From: CAUJGQ01 sp042408665
GTDB taxonomy: Bacteria > Chloroflexota > Dehalococcoidia > CAUJGQ01
NCBI GenBank assembly: GCA_042408665.1
Contig: JBHOQW010000208.1
Span: 3,839-67,838, forward strand
Direction: 5' to 3'
Length of the DNA: 64,000 nt
Under the pieces are notes generated by a model. The model was given only the letters and a program-made list of their open reading frames with translations. It had not been told where the DNA came from and searched no databases. Position numbers and translations under genes: made by a program. This document shows, in pieces, positions 47,966 through 55,610 of this stretch (position 1 is the first letter of the stretch; the number at the start of each line of letters is the position of its first letter).

Positions 47966-48478
47966 ATGCCGGTTGAGTTGCTGGATGTCGTCGATGAGGA
48001 TGACCGGCCGCAGTTTCGCGCCACCCGCGAGCGGGTGCACCGCGAGTACCACATCCATCGCAGCGTCATGTTCTTTGTCTTCGACGCCGAGGGGCGGGTG
48101 TTCGTCAACCGGCGTAGCGCGGCGAAGGCGATGTACCCCGGGTACTGGAGCATCGCCTTCGGCGGGCACGTGCTCGCCGGCGAGTCGTATGACGGCGCGG
48201 CCGAGCGCGAGGTACGGGAGGAGACGGGGCTCACCGTCCGCCCGCGCTTCATCACCAGCTTCAAGAAGCGCACCGCCGACGAACGCGAGAACGTCAAGGT
48301 GTACGCCGTGGTGGCGGACGGCGAGCCGGTCCTGCCCCCGGATGAGATCGAGCAGGGGCAGTTTGTCACCCTGGCCGAACTGAACGAGATGCTTGGACGG
48401 TTCGATTTCCTGCCTGAGACGGAAACGTTGCTCAAGATCCTGGTGGAGTACACGGCCCGCGGCGGTCGCTCGCGCTGA
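47966..48478 (+). CDS. NUDIX hydrolase
   Basis: A 170-aa NUDIX protein with the signature seen as GGHVLAGESYDGAAEREVRE followed by ETGL, i.e. the Gx5Ex7REUxEExGU pattern complete. The N-terminal start (ELLDVVDEDDRPQFRATRER) and FNRRS-like strand (VFVNRRSAAKAMYPGYWSIA) resemble the isopentenyl-diphosphate isomerase-type NUDIX branch, whose substrates vary. It would hydrolyse a nucleoside diphosphate linked to another group. GGAGGG precedes the ATG. It is divergent from the glycosidase. Confidence 0.87.
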   Translation: MPVELLDVVDEDDRPQFRATRERVHREYHIHRSVMFFVFDAEGRVFVNRRSAAKAMYPGYWSIAFGGHVLAGESYDGAAEREVREETGLTVRPRFITSFKKRTADERENVKVYAVVADGEPVLPPDEIEQGQFVTLAELNEMLGRFDFLPETETLLKILVEYTARGGRSR

Positions 48479-48500
48479 AGCCGGTCTCCAGTTCCTGCCC

Positions 48501-49190
48501 CTACCGAGCGCGTTCCCGGAACAGCGGCCGTCCCCAGCGGTCCGCAAAGCTCACCTCGGCGACGGGCCGGCGCCGGGCGACGCCCCAGCGGCCGCGCGGG
48601 TAGCCCATCGGGATGAGGGCGGCGGTCTCCACCGTCTCCGGGATGTCCAGTAGGGCGCGCACCTCGTCCTGGCGCAGGCGGTGGATGGTGGTCAAGGTGG
48701 TGCCGAGGCCGAAGGCGCGCGCCGCCAACATCAGGTTCTGCACGGCCGGATAGATCGAGGAGCCGGTGGCGATGTCCGTCGGCCGGCCGCCGGTGTGCAG
48801 GCAGGCCACCACGATCACCGGCGCCTCGTGCAGATGGTCGCCCAGCCACAGGGCGGAGTCCCGCAGCCGCCGTGCTTGCCGGGCCGTCTGCGGGTCATCG
48901 GACTCCAAAAGCCGTGCGTAGCGCCCGCCGGCCTGGAAGAGCGATTCGATGCAGGGCTTGTAGATGCGCTGCAGGCCGGCGCGCAGTTCCGGGTCGCGCA
49001 CCACCACGAACGCCCAGCCCTGCTGGTTGCCGCCGCTGGGTGCCCGGATGGCCGCGTCTAGGATGGCCCTGATGATCTCGTCCGGGATGGGGTCCGGTTT
49101 GAGCCGGCGCATGGCGCGGGTGGTGTAGATCGCCTCGAACAGGTCCATCCCGGCGCGCGGGATACCGTCGGTGGTCGCGGTGTCGGTCAC
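48501..49190 (-). CDS. Nitroreductase-family protein
   Basis: A 229-aa flavin-dependent nitroreductase fold. The N-terminal block FEAIYTTRAMRRLKPDPIPD, AAIRAPSGGNQQGWAFVVVR (FMN site), YPAVQNLMLAARAFGLGTTL and MGYPRGRW at the C-terminus are typical. It would use FMN and NAD(P)H; the natural substrate is not visible. The GTG start at 49190 follows GGAGG. It is convergent with the NUDIX gene and divergent from the radical SAM gene. Confidence 0.88.
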   Translation of the reverse strand: MTDTATTDGIPRAGMDLFEAIYTTRAMRRLKPDPIPDEIIRAILDAAIRAPSGGNQQGWAFVVVRDPELRAGLQRIYKPCIESLFQAGGRYARLLESDDPQTARQARRLRDSALWLGDHLHEAPVIVVACLHTGGRPTDIATGSSIYPAVQNLMLAARAFGLGTTLTTIHRLRQDEVRALLDIPETVETAALIPMGYPRGRWGVARRRPVAEVSFADRWGRPLFRERAR

Positions 49191-49306
49191 ACTGTCCTCC
49201 TGGTTCTCCGGTGCGTCGGCGGCGCGCCCTCAGAGCGATAATAAAGCAGCACCCCGGCAGGGGCGCGGGCCCGAGGCGTCGGCGGCTGGGGGTGAGGGGG
49301 TTGGCC

Positions 49307-50581
49307 ATGATGACGGTGGCGACCGACGAGCTGGAGACACTGGCCATCTGGCAAGAGCCGGACCTGCGAGACGCGCTCCCTTGGTACCGGGCGGTAGCGG
49401 CCAACCGCATGCCGGCCAAATTTCGCATCGCCCGCCACGTGCCCGCGACGCTGCCGTTGGCCGACGCGCCGGAGGAGGTATGGTGGGCCGAGCTGAACAC
49501 GCGGACGGCCGAGTTTCTGGACCTGTGGCAGCGCATCCGCGCGGGCGGGGAGACGTTGCCCGGGGAGCCGCCGCCCCGCCCTAACCTGCTCGACCTGTGC
49601 CGCGCGCTGACCCAGCGCATGCTCCGGCGCTGCACCTTCTGCCGCTGGCTGTGCCGCGTGGACCGCAGCCGCGGGGACAAGCTCGGTGCCTGCCGCCTGG
49701 CGCAGGAGTCGCGCGTGTCCAGCTATTTCCACCACCCCGGTGAGGAGCTGATCTACCGCGGCCGGCGCGGCTCGGGCACCATCTTCTTCACGTCCTGCAA
49801 CATGCGCTGTGCCTTTTGCCAGAACGGCGACATCAGCACCGACAAGGACAACGGCGAGCCGGTGACAGCGCGCACGCTGGCGACCATGGCCTGGCTGCTG
49901 CGCCGCGAGGGCTGCCACAACGTCAACTGGGTGGGCGGTGAGGTGACGATCCACCTGCACACGATCGTCGAGGCCATCACCCTGCTCGCCGACCTGGAGC
50001 CGAACGAGACGGACGTGCGTCGCGCGCTGGCCGTGAAGGCCGACGCGCTGCCGCTGTGGCCGCATCGGCCGGAGCGGGCCCAGTACGCGGGGGCGTTCAA
50101 CGCGCCCATGCTCTGGAACAGCAACTTCTTCATGTCCGAACCGGCGCTGCGCATCCTGCGCGTGATGATGGACGTGTGGTTGCCGGACCTCAAGTTCGGC
50201 CCCGGCCCCTGCGCCGTGGCCCTGGCGCGCACGCCCTGGTACTGGGAGACGGTGACCGGCAACATCAAGGCGGTGCGCGATTGGGGCGAGGACCTGACGA
50301 TCCGGCACTTAGTGATGCCGGGCCATGTGGAGTGCTGCACCCGGCCGGTGCTGGAGTGGATCGCCGCTACCATGCCGGAGGTGCCGGTCAACGTGATGGA
50401 CCAGTACCACCCGGACAACTTTTGCGACCCGCGCAGCCCCAAGTTCGACCCCAAATACCGCCCGCTGGCGCGACGCCCCACGCGGGAGGAGATCCTGCAG
50501 GCGTTCCGGTACGCGCGCCGGCTGGGCCTCCGCTTCGAAACGCTCAGCTTCGAGAGGAACGCCACCGGCCTGCGCCTGTAG
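49307..50581 (+). CDS. Radical SAM protein, PFL-activase-like with extra cysteines
   Basis: A 424-aa radical SAM enzyme. The cluster motif CNMRCAFC has Cys164, Cys168 and Cys171, and an N-terminal cysteine set (Cys98, Cys109, Cys112, Cys116, Cys129, in CTFCRWLCRVDR and GACRL) recalls the group of the 11299 gene. The core SSYFHHPGEE, ITLLADLEPNETDV and DVWLPDLKFGPG and the terminal HPDNFCDPRSPK do not identify a substrate. The two ATGs at 49307 and 49310 are both possible; GTGAGGGGG lies upstream. A palindrome follows at 50601. Confidence 0.82.
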   Translation: MMTVATDELETLAIWQEPDLRDALPWYRAVAANRMPAKFRIARHVPATLPLADAPEEVWWAELNTRTAEFLDLWQRIRAGGETLPGEPPPRPNLLDLCRALTQRMLRRCTFCRWLCRVDRSRGDKLGACRLAQESRVSSYFHHPGEELIYRGRRGSGTIFFTSCNMRCAFCQNGDISTDKDNGEPVTARTLATMAWLLRREGCHNVNWVGGEVTIHLHTIVEAITLLADLEPNETDVRRALAVKADALPLWPHRPERAQYAGAFNAPMLWNSNFFMSEPALRILRVMMDVWLPDLKFGPGPCAVALARTPWYWETVTGNIKAVRDWGEDLTIRHLVMPGHVECCTRPVLEWIAATMPEVPVNVMDQYHPDNFCDPRSPKFDPKYRPLARRPTREEILQAFRYARRLGLRFETLSFERNATGLRL

Positions 50582-50600
50582 GCGCACCGGGCGCCGCGTG

Positions 50601-50616
50601 CCGACCGAACGGTCGG
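50601..50616. promoter_or_regulatory. 16-base palindrome, TetR-like operator candidate
   Basis: CCGACCG-AA-CGGTCGG is perfect, with the same ACCGNNCGGT core as the operator at 38134. It lies 20 bases after the radical SAM stop and about 85 bases before the zinc-ribbon gene at 50702, so it may control that gene or sit in the end of the upstream one. Confidence 0.5.
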
Positions 50617-50701
50617 TGTCCGCCCTTCACCGGTTCGTGGGCGAGGCGATAACCAAGAGGGCGGGCGCTTGCCGGCCCAATCCCTGTTGGAGAGCGACGC
50701 C

Positions 50702-50926
50702 ATGGCGCGCTATCTCCCCTGCTCGCGACGGGCGGCGCGCTCGATCATCCCCGGTTGCCCGGCGTGCGGCGCCCCGTTGTCGGTCAATTGGATGCCGGGC
50801 ACGCCCACGTGGCGCTGTCGGGAAGGGCATCTCTTTGCCTCCACACGGGCCCTGATCGCCGAACTGCGCCGCACCGGCTGGACGCCGCGCATCATCTACC
50901 CCGACTCCCCGCACCGGTCGGCGTAG
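50702..50926 (+). CDS. Small zinc-ribbon-like protein, 74 aa
   Basis: Begins at ATG 50702 with GGAG upstream; a TTG at 50669 is an alternative. One CPACG motif is followed by CREGH, which gives a Cys/Cys/Cys/His set for one zinc. The rest is basic and aromatic (RLRRTG-like RRTGWTPRIIYPD). I do not recognise the protein; nucleic acid or protein binding is possible. It lies 40 bases before polA on the same strand and downstream of the 50601 palindrome. Confidence 0.5.
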   Translation: MARYLPCSRRAARSIIPGCPACGAPLSVNWMPGTPTWRCREGHLFASTRALIAELRRTGWTPRIIYPDSPHRSA

Positions 50927-50953
50927 GCCCGCCCGTCCACCGCTGCGGCCTGC

Positions 50954-50959
50954 TATACT
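50954..50959 (+). promoter_or_regulatory. -10 box of a probable leaderless polA promoter
   Basis: TATACT at 50954-50959 is followed by seven bases and then the GTG start at 50967, so transcription would begin at or beside the start codon. There is no Shine-Dalgarno in the seven bases. A -35 box is not clear. Confidence 0.45.
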
Positions 50960-50966
50960 CACGAAC

Positions 50967-53747
50967 GTGAGTTCCAGTGAGCGACCGCGGCTGGCCCTCC
51001 TCGACGGCCACAGCATCATCTTTCGCGCCTATTTCGCGCTGAAGGATAACCCGCTCAGCGTGCGCCGTACCGGTGAGGTGACGAGCGCCGTCTACGGCTT
51101 CGCCAACACGCTCCTGCGCGTCATCGCTGACCTCAAACCCACCCATATCGCCGTCACCATGGACCGGGCCGGGCCCACCTTCCGCCACGAGCGGGAGGTG
51201 ACCTACAAGGCGCATCGGCCGCCGCCGCCGGACGACCTCATCCCCCAGATCGCGCGCGTCCGTCAGCTCCTGGCGGCGTTCAACATCCCCATCTACGAGG
51301 CGGAAGGGTTTGAGGCCGACGACTGCATCGGCACGCTGGCCCGGCAGGCCGCCGCCCAGGGGGTGGAGACCTATATCGTCACCCTGGACAGCGACCTGGT
51401 CCAGCTCGTGCAGCCCAACGTCATCGTTTACATGTACCGCCCGTACCAGCGCGATGTGGTGATCTACGATTCGCCGGAGTCGGTGAAGGCCCGCTACGGC
51501 GTCTGGCCGGACCAGATCCCGGACCTGAAAGCGCTCAAGGGCGATCCGTCCGACAACATCCCCGGTGTCCCGGGCATCGGCGAAAAGACCGCGGTCAAGC
51601 TCCTGCAGACCTTTGGCCACGTGGAAAACATCTACGAGTACATCTGGCAGGTCTCGCCGCCCAAGCTGCAGGAGACGCTGCGCACGCACGAGGAGCAGGT
51701 GCGCCGCAACAAGGAGCTGGCCACCATCTCCACCGCCTGCCCGGTGCAGCTTGACCTCGACCGCTGCCGCGTGGGCGCCTACGACCGCGAGCGCGTGCTC
51801 CACCTGTTCCAGGAGCTGGAGTTTCGTTCCCTGGTCTCGCGCCTGCCCGAGGTGGAGGCGTCGTTCAACCCGGCGGCCCAGCAGGCCGTGCAGCAGGCGC
51901 TGGCCGAGGAGGCGCCGACCTACCACATCGTGTGGGACCTGGCCGAGCTGGAACCGCTCCTGGCGCGCATCCGCGCGGCCGGCCGGATGACGCTGGACAC
52001 GGAGACCACCGACCAGGCGGCCATGCGCGCCCGGCTGGTGGGCATCTCCTTTTCCATCAAGCCGTACGAGGCGTACTACATCCCCGTCGGCCATACGAGC
52101 GACGCCGCCGGGCGCCCTCAACCGGACCTGGAGGCGGTGGTGGCACGGTTGCGCCCGCTCCTGGGGGACCCGGCCATCGCCAAGTCGGGCCACAACACCA
52201 AGTACGATATGGTGGTGCTGGCCAACCACGGCGCGCGCGTGCGTGGCGTTACCTTCGACACCATGATCGCGGCGTACCTGCTCGGCGAATCGTCGCTGTC
52301 CCTCAAGGCGCTGGCGTTCGACCGCCTGGGCCTGGAGATGACGCCGATCACCGACCTCATCGGCACGGGCAAGCGCCAGGTGCCGATGTCGATGGTGCCG
52401 GTGGCCGCCTGCGCGCAGTACGCCTGCGCCGACGCGGACATCGCCGGGCGGCTCCAGGGCGTGCTGGAGGGTGAGCTGCGCGAGAAGGGGCTGTGGGACC
52501 TGTTCACATCGGTGGAGATGCCGCTCGTGCCGGTCTTGGCCAAGATGGAGCTGCGCGGTGTCGCGCTCGACACCGACGTCTTGCGTGAGCTGTCCGACTA
52601 CCTGAACGCGGAGATCGCGCGGCTGGCCCAGGAGATCTACAAGGCGGCCGGCGAGGAGTTCAACATCAACTCGCCGCCCCAGCTCTCGCGTGTGCTGTTC
52701 GAAAAGCTCGGGCTGCCCAAGAGCCGCCGCACCGCCACCGGTTACTCGACCGACGCGCAGGCCCTGGAGCCGCTGCGCGGCCTGCACCCGATCGTGGACC
52801 TGCTGTTCGAGTACCGGCAACTGACCAAGCTCAAATCGACCTACGTCGACGCCCTGCCGGCGATGATCAACCCACGCACCGGCCGGGTGCACACGACCTT
52901 CAACCAGACGCGCGCCGCCACCGGCCGGCTGAGCAGCGAGGACCCGAACTTGCAGAACATACCGGTGCGCACGGAGCTGGGCCGGCGCGTGCGGCGTGCC
53001 TTCGTGGCCCGTGACCACGGCCCGATGAGCCTCATCTCCGCCGATTACTCGCAGATCGAGCTGCGCATTCTGGCGCACATCTCCAAAGAGCCGCTCTTGC
53101 TGGAGGCCTTCCGGCGCGACGAGGATATCCACGCCGCCACGGCCGCGCAGCTCTTCGGCGTGCCCCTCGAGGCCGTCACCTACGAGCAGCGGCAACTGGC
53201 CAAGACGGTGAACTTCGCCGTCCTGTACGGCCTCTCCCCGCAGGGGCTCTCCCTGCGTACGGAGATGTCCCGTGCCGAGGCGAGCGAGTTCATCCGCCGC
53301 TACTTCGAGCGGTACCCGCGCGTCAAGCGCTACCTGGAAGAGACCATCGCCGAGACCCGCCGTACCGGCTACGCCTCCACCCTCCTGGGGCGGCGCCGCT
53401 ACCTGCCGGACATCAACTCGCCCAACGCCACCCTGCGCGCCGCGGCCGAGCGCATGGCCATCAACCACCCCATCCAGGGCACCAACGCCGACATCATCAA
53501 GATCGCCATGATCCGCATCGATGCCGAGATGGAGCGCCGGCGCCTGCAGAGCGCCATGATCCTGCAGGTGCACGACGAGCTGGTGTTCGAGTGCCCGGAC
53601 GAGGAAGTCGACGAGGTCTGCCGCATCGTGCTGGAGATCATGCCCAACGCCATGCGCCTTGACGTCCCCCTGAAGGTGGAGATCAAGCGCGGCCGCAACT
53701 GGGGCGATATGGAGCCCGTCACCGCCTCCAGCGGGGTGACGGCCTGA
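50967..53747 (+). CDS. polA: DNA polymerase I
   Basis: Replication and repair polymerase of 926 aa with three domains. The 5'-3' exonuclease opens with LALLDGHSIIFRAYFALKD and has EGFEADDCIGTL. The 3'-5' exonuclease is intact: LDTETT, GHNTKYD and YACADADIAG hold the DEDDy-type residues, so it should proofread (in some thermophile enzymes this domain is inactive). The polymerase domain shows motif A (ISADYSQIELRILAHIS), motif B (RQLAKTVNFAVLYG) and motif C (QVHDELVFECP). The GTG start lies right after a -10 box. It is followed at 22 bases by mutM on the same strand. Confidence 0.97.
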   Translation: MSSSERPRLALLDGHSIIFRAYFALKDNPLSVRRTGEVTSAVYGFANTLLRVIADLKPTHIAVTMDRAGPTFRHEREVTYKAHRPPPPDDLIPQIARVRQLLAAFNIPIYEAEGFEADDCIGTLARQAAAQGVETYIVTLDSDLVQLVQPNVIVYMYRPYQRDVVIYDSPESVKARYGVWPDQIPDLKALKGDPSDNIPGVPGIGEKTAVKLLQTFGHVENIYEYIWQVSPPKLQETLRTHEEQVRRNKELATISTACPVQLDLDRCRVGAYDRERVLHLFQELEFRSLVSRLPEVEASFNPAAQQAVQQALAEEAPTYHIVWDLAELEPLLARIRAAGRMTLDTETTDQAAMRARLVGISFSIKPYEAYYIPVGHTSDAAGRPQPDLEAVVARLRPLLGDPAIAKSGHNTKYDMVVLANHGARVRGVTFDTMIAAYLLGESSLSLKALAFDRLGLEMTPITDLIGTGKRQVPMSMVPVAACAQYACADADIAGRLQGVLEGELREKGLWDLFTSVEMPLVPVLAKMELRGVALDTDVLRELSDYLNAEIARLAQEIYKAAGEEFNINSPPQLSRVLFEKLGLPKSRRTATGYSTDAQALEPLRGLHPIVDLLFEYRQLTKLKSTYVDALPAMINPRTGRVHTTFNQTRAATGRLSSEDPNLQNIPVRTELGRRVRRAFVARDHGPMSLISADYSQIELRILAHISKEPLLLEAFRRDEDIHAATAAQLFGVPLEAVTYEQRQLAKTVNFAVLYGLSPQGLSLRTEMSRAEASEFIRRYFERYPRVKRYLEETIAETRRTGYASTLLGRRRYLPDINSPNATLRAAAERMAINHPIQGTNADIIKIAMIRIDAEMERRRLQSAMILQVHDELVFECPDEEVDEVCRIVLEIMPNAMRLDVPLKVEIKRGRNWGDMEPVTASSGVTA

Positions 53748-53769
53748 CCAGCGCGCACGAGGGTCGGCG

Positions 53770-54708
53770 ATGCCGGAGCTGCCGGAGGTCGAGACCACGC
53801 GCCGGGACCTGGCGCCGCGCATCGTGGGGCGGACCATCACCGGGGTGTGGGTGGCGGACGGCCCCCGCCAGGCGCAGGCGCCCCTATCGGTCGACGAACT
53901 GCGTGCCGCGCTCACCGGCCGCTGCATCGCGGGGCTGGAACGGCGCGGAAAGTATCTAATTCTTGCCCTAGGCGACGGCCGGTTTCTCATCCTTCACCGG
54001 CGGATGACCGGCAACCTGGTGCTGGCGCGCCCGGACGACCCGCCCGGCCGGCACCTGCGCGCCGTGATCGCGCTGGACGACGGCCTGGAGCTGCGCTGGG
54101 AGGACCAGCGCCGCCTCGGCACCTGGACGCTGTGCGCTGACCCCGCCGCCGTGCTGCGTGCCCTCGGTCCGGAGCCGCTGGCGCCGGAGTGGTCGGCGGC
54201 GGACCTGGCGGCGACCCTGCGCGGCCGTCGGGCGCCAGTCAAGGCGGTGCTCCTGGACCAGCGGCGGGTGGCCGGCCTCGGGAACATCTACGCCGACGAG
54301 GCGCTGCACCGGGCCGGCATTCACCCGGCGCGCCCGGCCGCGTCGCTCCAACTCGACGAGGTCCGGCGGCTGCACGCGGCCGTGCGCGCCGTGCTCACGC
54401 GGGCGATCCACTTGCAGGGCTCGAGCGCGCGCCACCACGTGGGTGGGTTGGGCCAGAAGGGGACCATGCAGGAGGAGTGGCACGTGTACGGGCGCGCCGG
54501 CCAGCCCTGCCCGGCCTGCGGCACGTCCGTGCAGAAGCTGCGCGTGGCCGGACGGGGCACGCACTTCTGCCCGCGCTGCCAGCCGGCCCCCGTGCCGCCG
54601 GTCCTTCCAGCCGGGTTGAGCCTGCCCCCCGGCAAGCCGGGAGGTGCTTCGCCGGGGGTGCCCGCAGGGCGGGGTGAGGGCGCGTGGAAGGAGGTCTCCC
54701 ATGGCTGA
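53770..54708 (+). CDS. mutM: Formamidopyrimidine-DNA glycosylase (Fpg/MutM) with C-terminal extension
   Basis: Removes oxidised purines from DNA. The N-terminal PELPEVETTRRDL gives the catalytic Pro2 and Glu3, RRGKYLI the binding Lys, and GLGNIYADEALHRAGIHP the helix-two-turn-helix. The zinc finger is CPACG...FCPRC at about 255-275. Normal Fpg ends within a few residues after the finger, but here about 35 further Pro/Gly-rich residues follow (APVPPVLPAGLSLPPGKPGG, then a short tail with GRGEGAWKEVSHG) that look like read-through of intergenic DNA. The last three codons overlap the next gene. Pairing with polA supports base excision repair. Confidence 0.94.
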   Translation: MPELPEVETTRRDLAPRIVGRTITGVWVADGPRQAQAPLSVDELRAALTGRCIAGLERRGKYLILALGDGRFLILHRRMTGNLVLARPDDPPGRHLRAVIALDDGLELRWEDQRRLGTWTLCADPAAVLRALGPEPLAPEWSAADLAATLRGRRAPVKAVLLDQRRVAGLGNIYADEALHRAGIHPARPAASLQLDEVRRLHAAVRAVLTRAIHLQGSSARHHVGGLGQKGTMQEEWHVYGRAGQPCPACGTSVQKLRVAGRGTHFCPRCQPAPVPPVLPAGLSLPPGKPGGASPGVPAGRGEGAWKEVSHG

Positions 54709-55549
54709 GCGGGCGCTGGTGGCACGGTGTGCGGTGTGCGGGGAGGCGGTCGCCGGCGTGGACGGGGGGCGGGCGGTGCGTTGCGGTGCCTGTTTCGACA
54801 CCTATTTGCGCTCCATCGACGCGGCCTTTCTGGAGCACTACGCGGAGTTCGGCGTGCGCGCCCGTCAGGTAGTGGCGGAGACGTGCCTGCGCGCCCTCGT
54901 GGTGGCCAACGCCGGTGACCGCAAGCTGCTTGGCCTGCAGGTCTATGAGCAGTTCGTGGGCGCGGCATCGGACCTGATCGCGCTGGTCACCGCCCTGCGG
55001 GCGCGCCGCTCGGCACCCATCACCCGTACCTTCCTGGATTTCCGTCTGGATGAAGCGACGGCGCGCCGGTTCTTCGCCGAGATCGCGACGCTCAGCGGCG
55101 TGGAGTGGTTGGCCGCCCTGGGGCTGCCCCCGCCGGAGGCCACGCTCGCCGGTCTGCCGCGGCGGGTAGCGCGGGACGTGCGCCGCTCGCTGCACGAGGC
55201 GCTCGGCGACCTCCAGCGTCTGCAGGGGCTGCGCGACCTGGGCGAGCGGGCGCTGGTGCTGGCCGCCAACCACTTCCGTGCGGGCACCGTCCTCGCCGGT
55301 CGCACGGAGTGGCTGGCCGGGCGGGAGCTGGACGCGGTGCAGGTGGCCTCTATCGCCATGGACGCCCGCCGCGGGCGGCTGGACGTCGCCGCCCTGCGGG
55401 TGGACGAAGCGCGGTTGGCCCAGGTGGTGGACGCCATCGACGTGATGACCCGCCTGGCCCGCAACCTTACCTACGCCTTCGTGACGCTCTACGATGACCC
55501 TGCCTTCCGCGACGGCTTCGCCGGCGTCGCGGGCTCCCGGCCGGCGTAG
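54701..55549 (+). CDS. Unknown protein with N-terminal zinc ribbon, 282 aa
   Basis: I do not recognise this protein. It begins at ATG 54701 with AAGGAGG upstream, eight bases inside mutM. The first 25 residues have CAVCG and CGAC pairs for one zinc. The rest is mainly helical (YLRSIDAAFLEHYAEFGVRA, LLGLQVYEQFVGAASDLIAL, ATARRFFAEIATLSGVEWLA), with an acidic-basic alternating middle (RRSLHEALGDLQRLQGLRDL). No catalytic motif is evident. The tight overlap with mutM suggests a linked role in DNA repair or its regulation, which is only an inference. Confidence 0.62.
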   Translation: MAERALVARCAVCGEAVAGVDGGRAVRCGACFDTYLRSIDAAFLEHYAEFGVRARQVVAETCLRALVVANAGDRKLLGLQVYEQFVGAASDLIALVTALRARRSAPITRTFLDFRLDEATARRFFAEIATLSGVEWLAALGLPPPEATLAGLPRRVARDVRRSLHEALGDLQRLQGLRDLGERALVLAANHFRAGTVLAGRTEWLAGRELDAVQVASIAMDARRGRLDVAALRVDEARLAQVVDAIDVMTRLARNLTYAFVTLYDDPAFRDGFAGVAGSRPA

Positions 55550-55610
55550 GCTGCGGACGCCACGCTTCAGTTGAAAGCGCCAACACGGCCGCGGCGGGCG
55601 AAAGGGGGAT

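Noticed and set aside
50892..53990. A 1032-aa open frame on the minus strand opposite polA
   Set aside because: The frame is antisense to a clear polA with all motifs. Long shadow frames are common in GC-rich DNA and its sequence has no family character.
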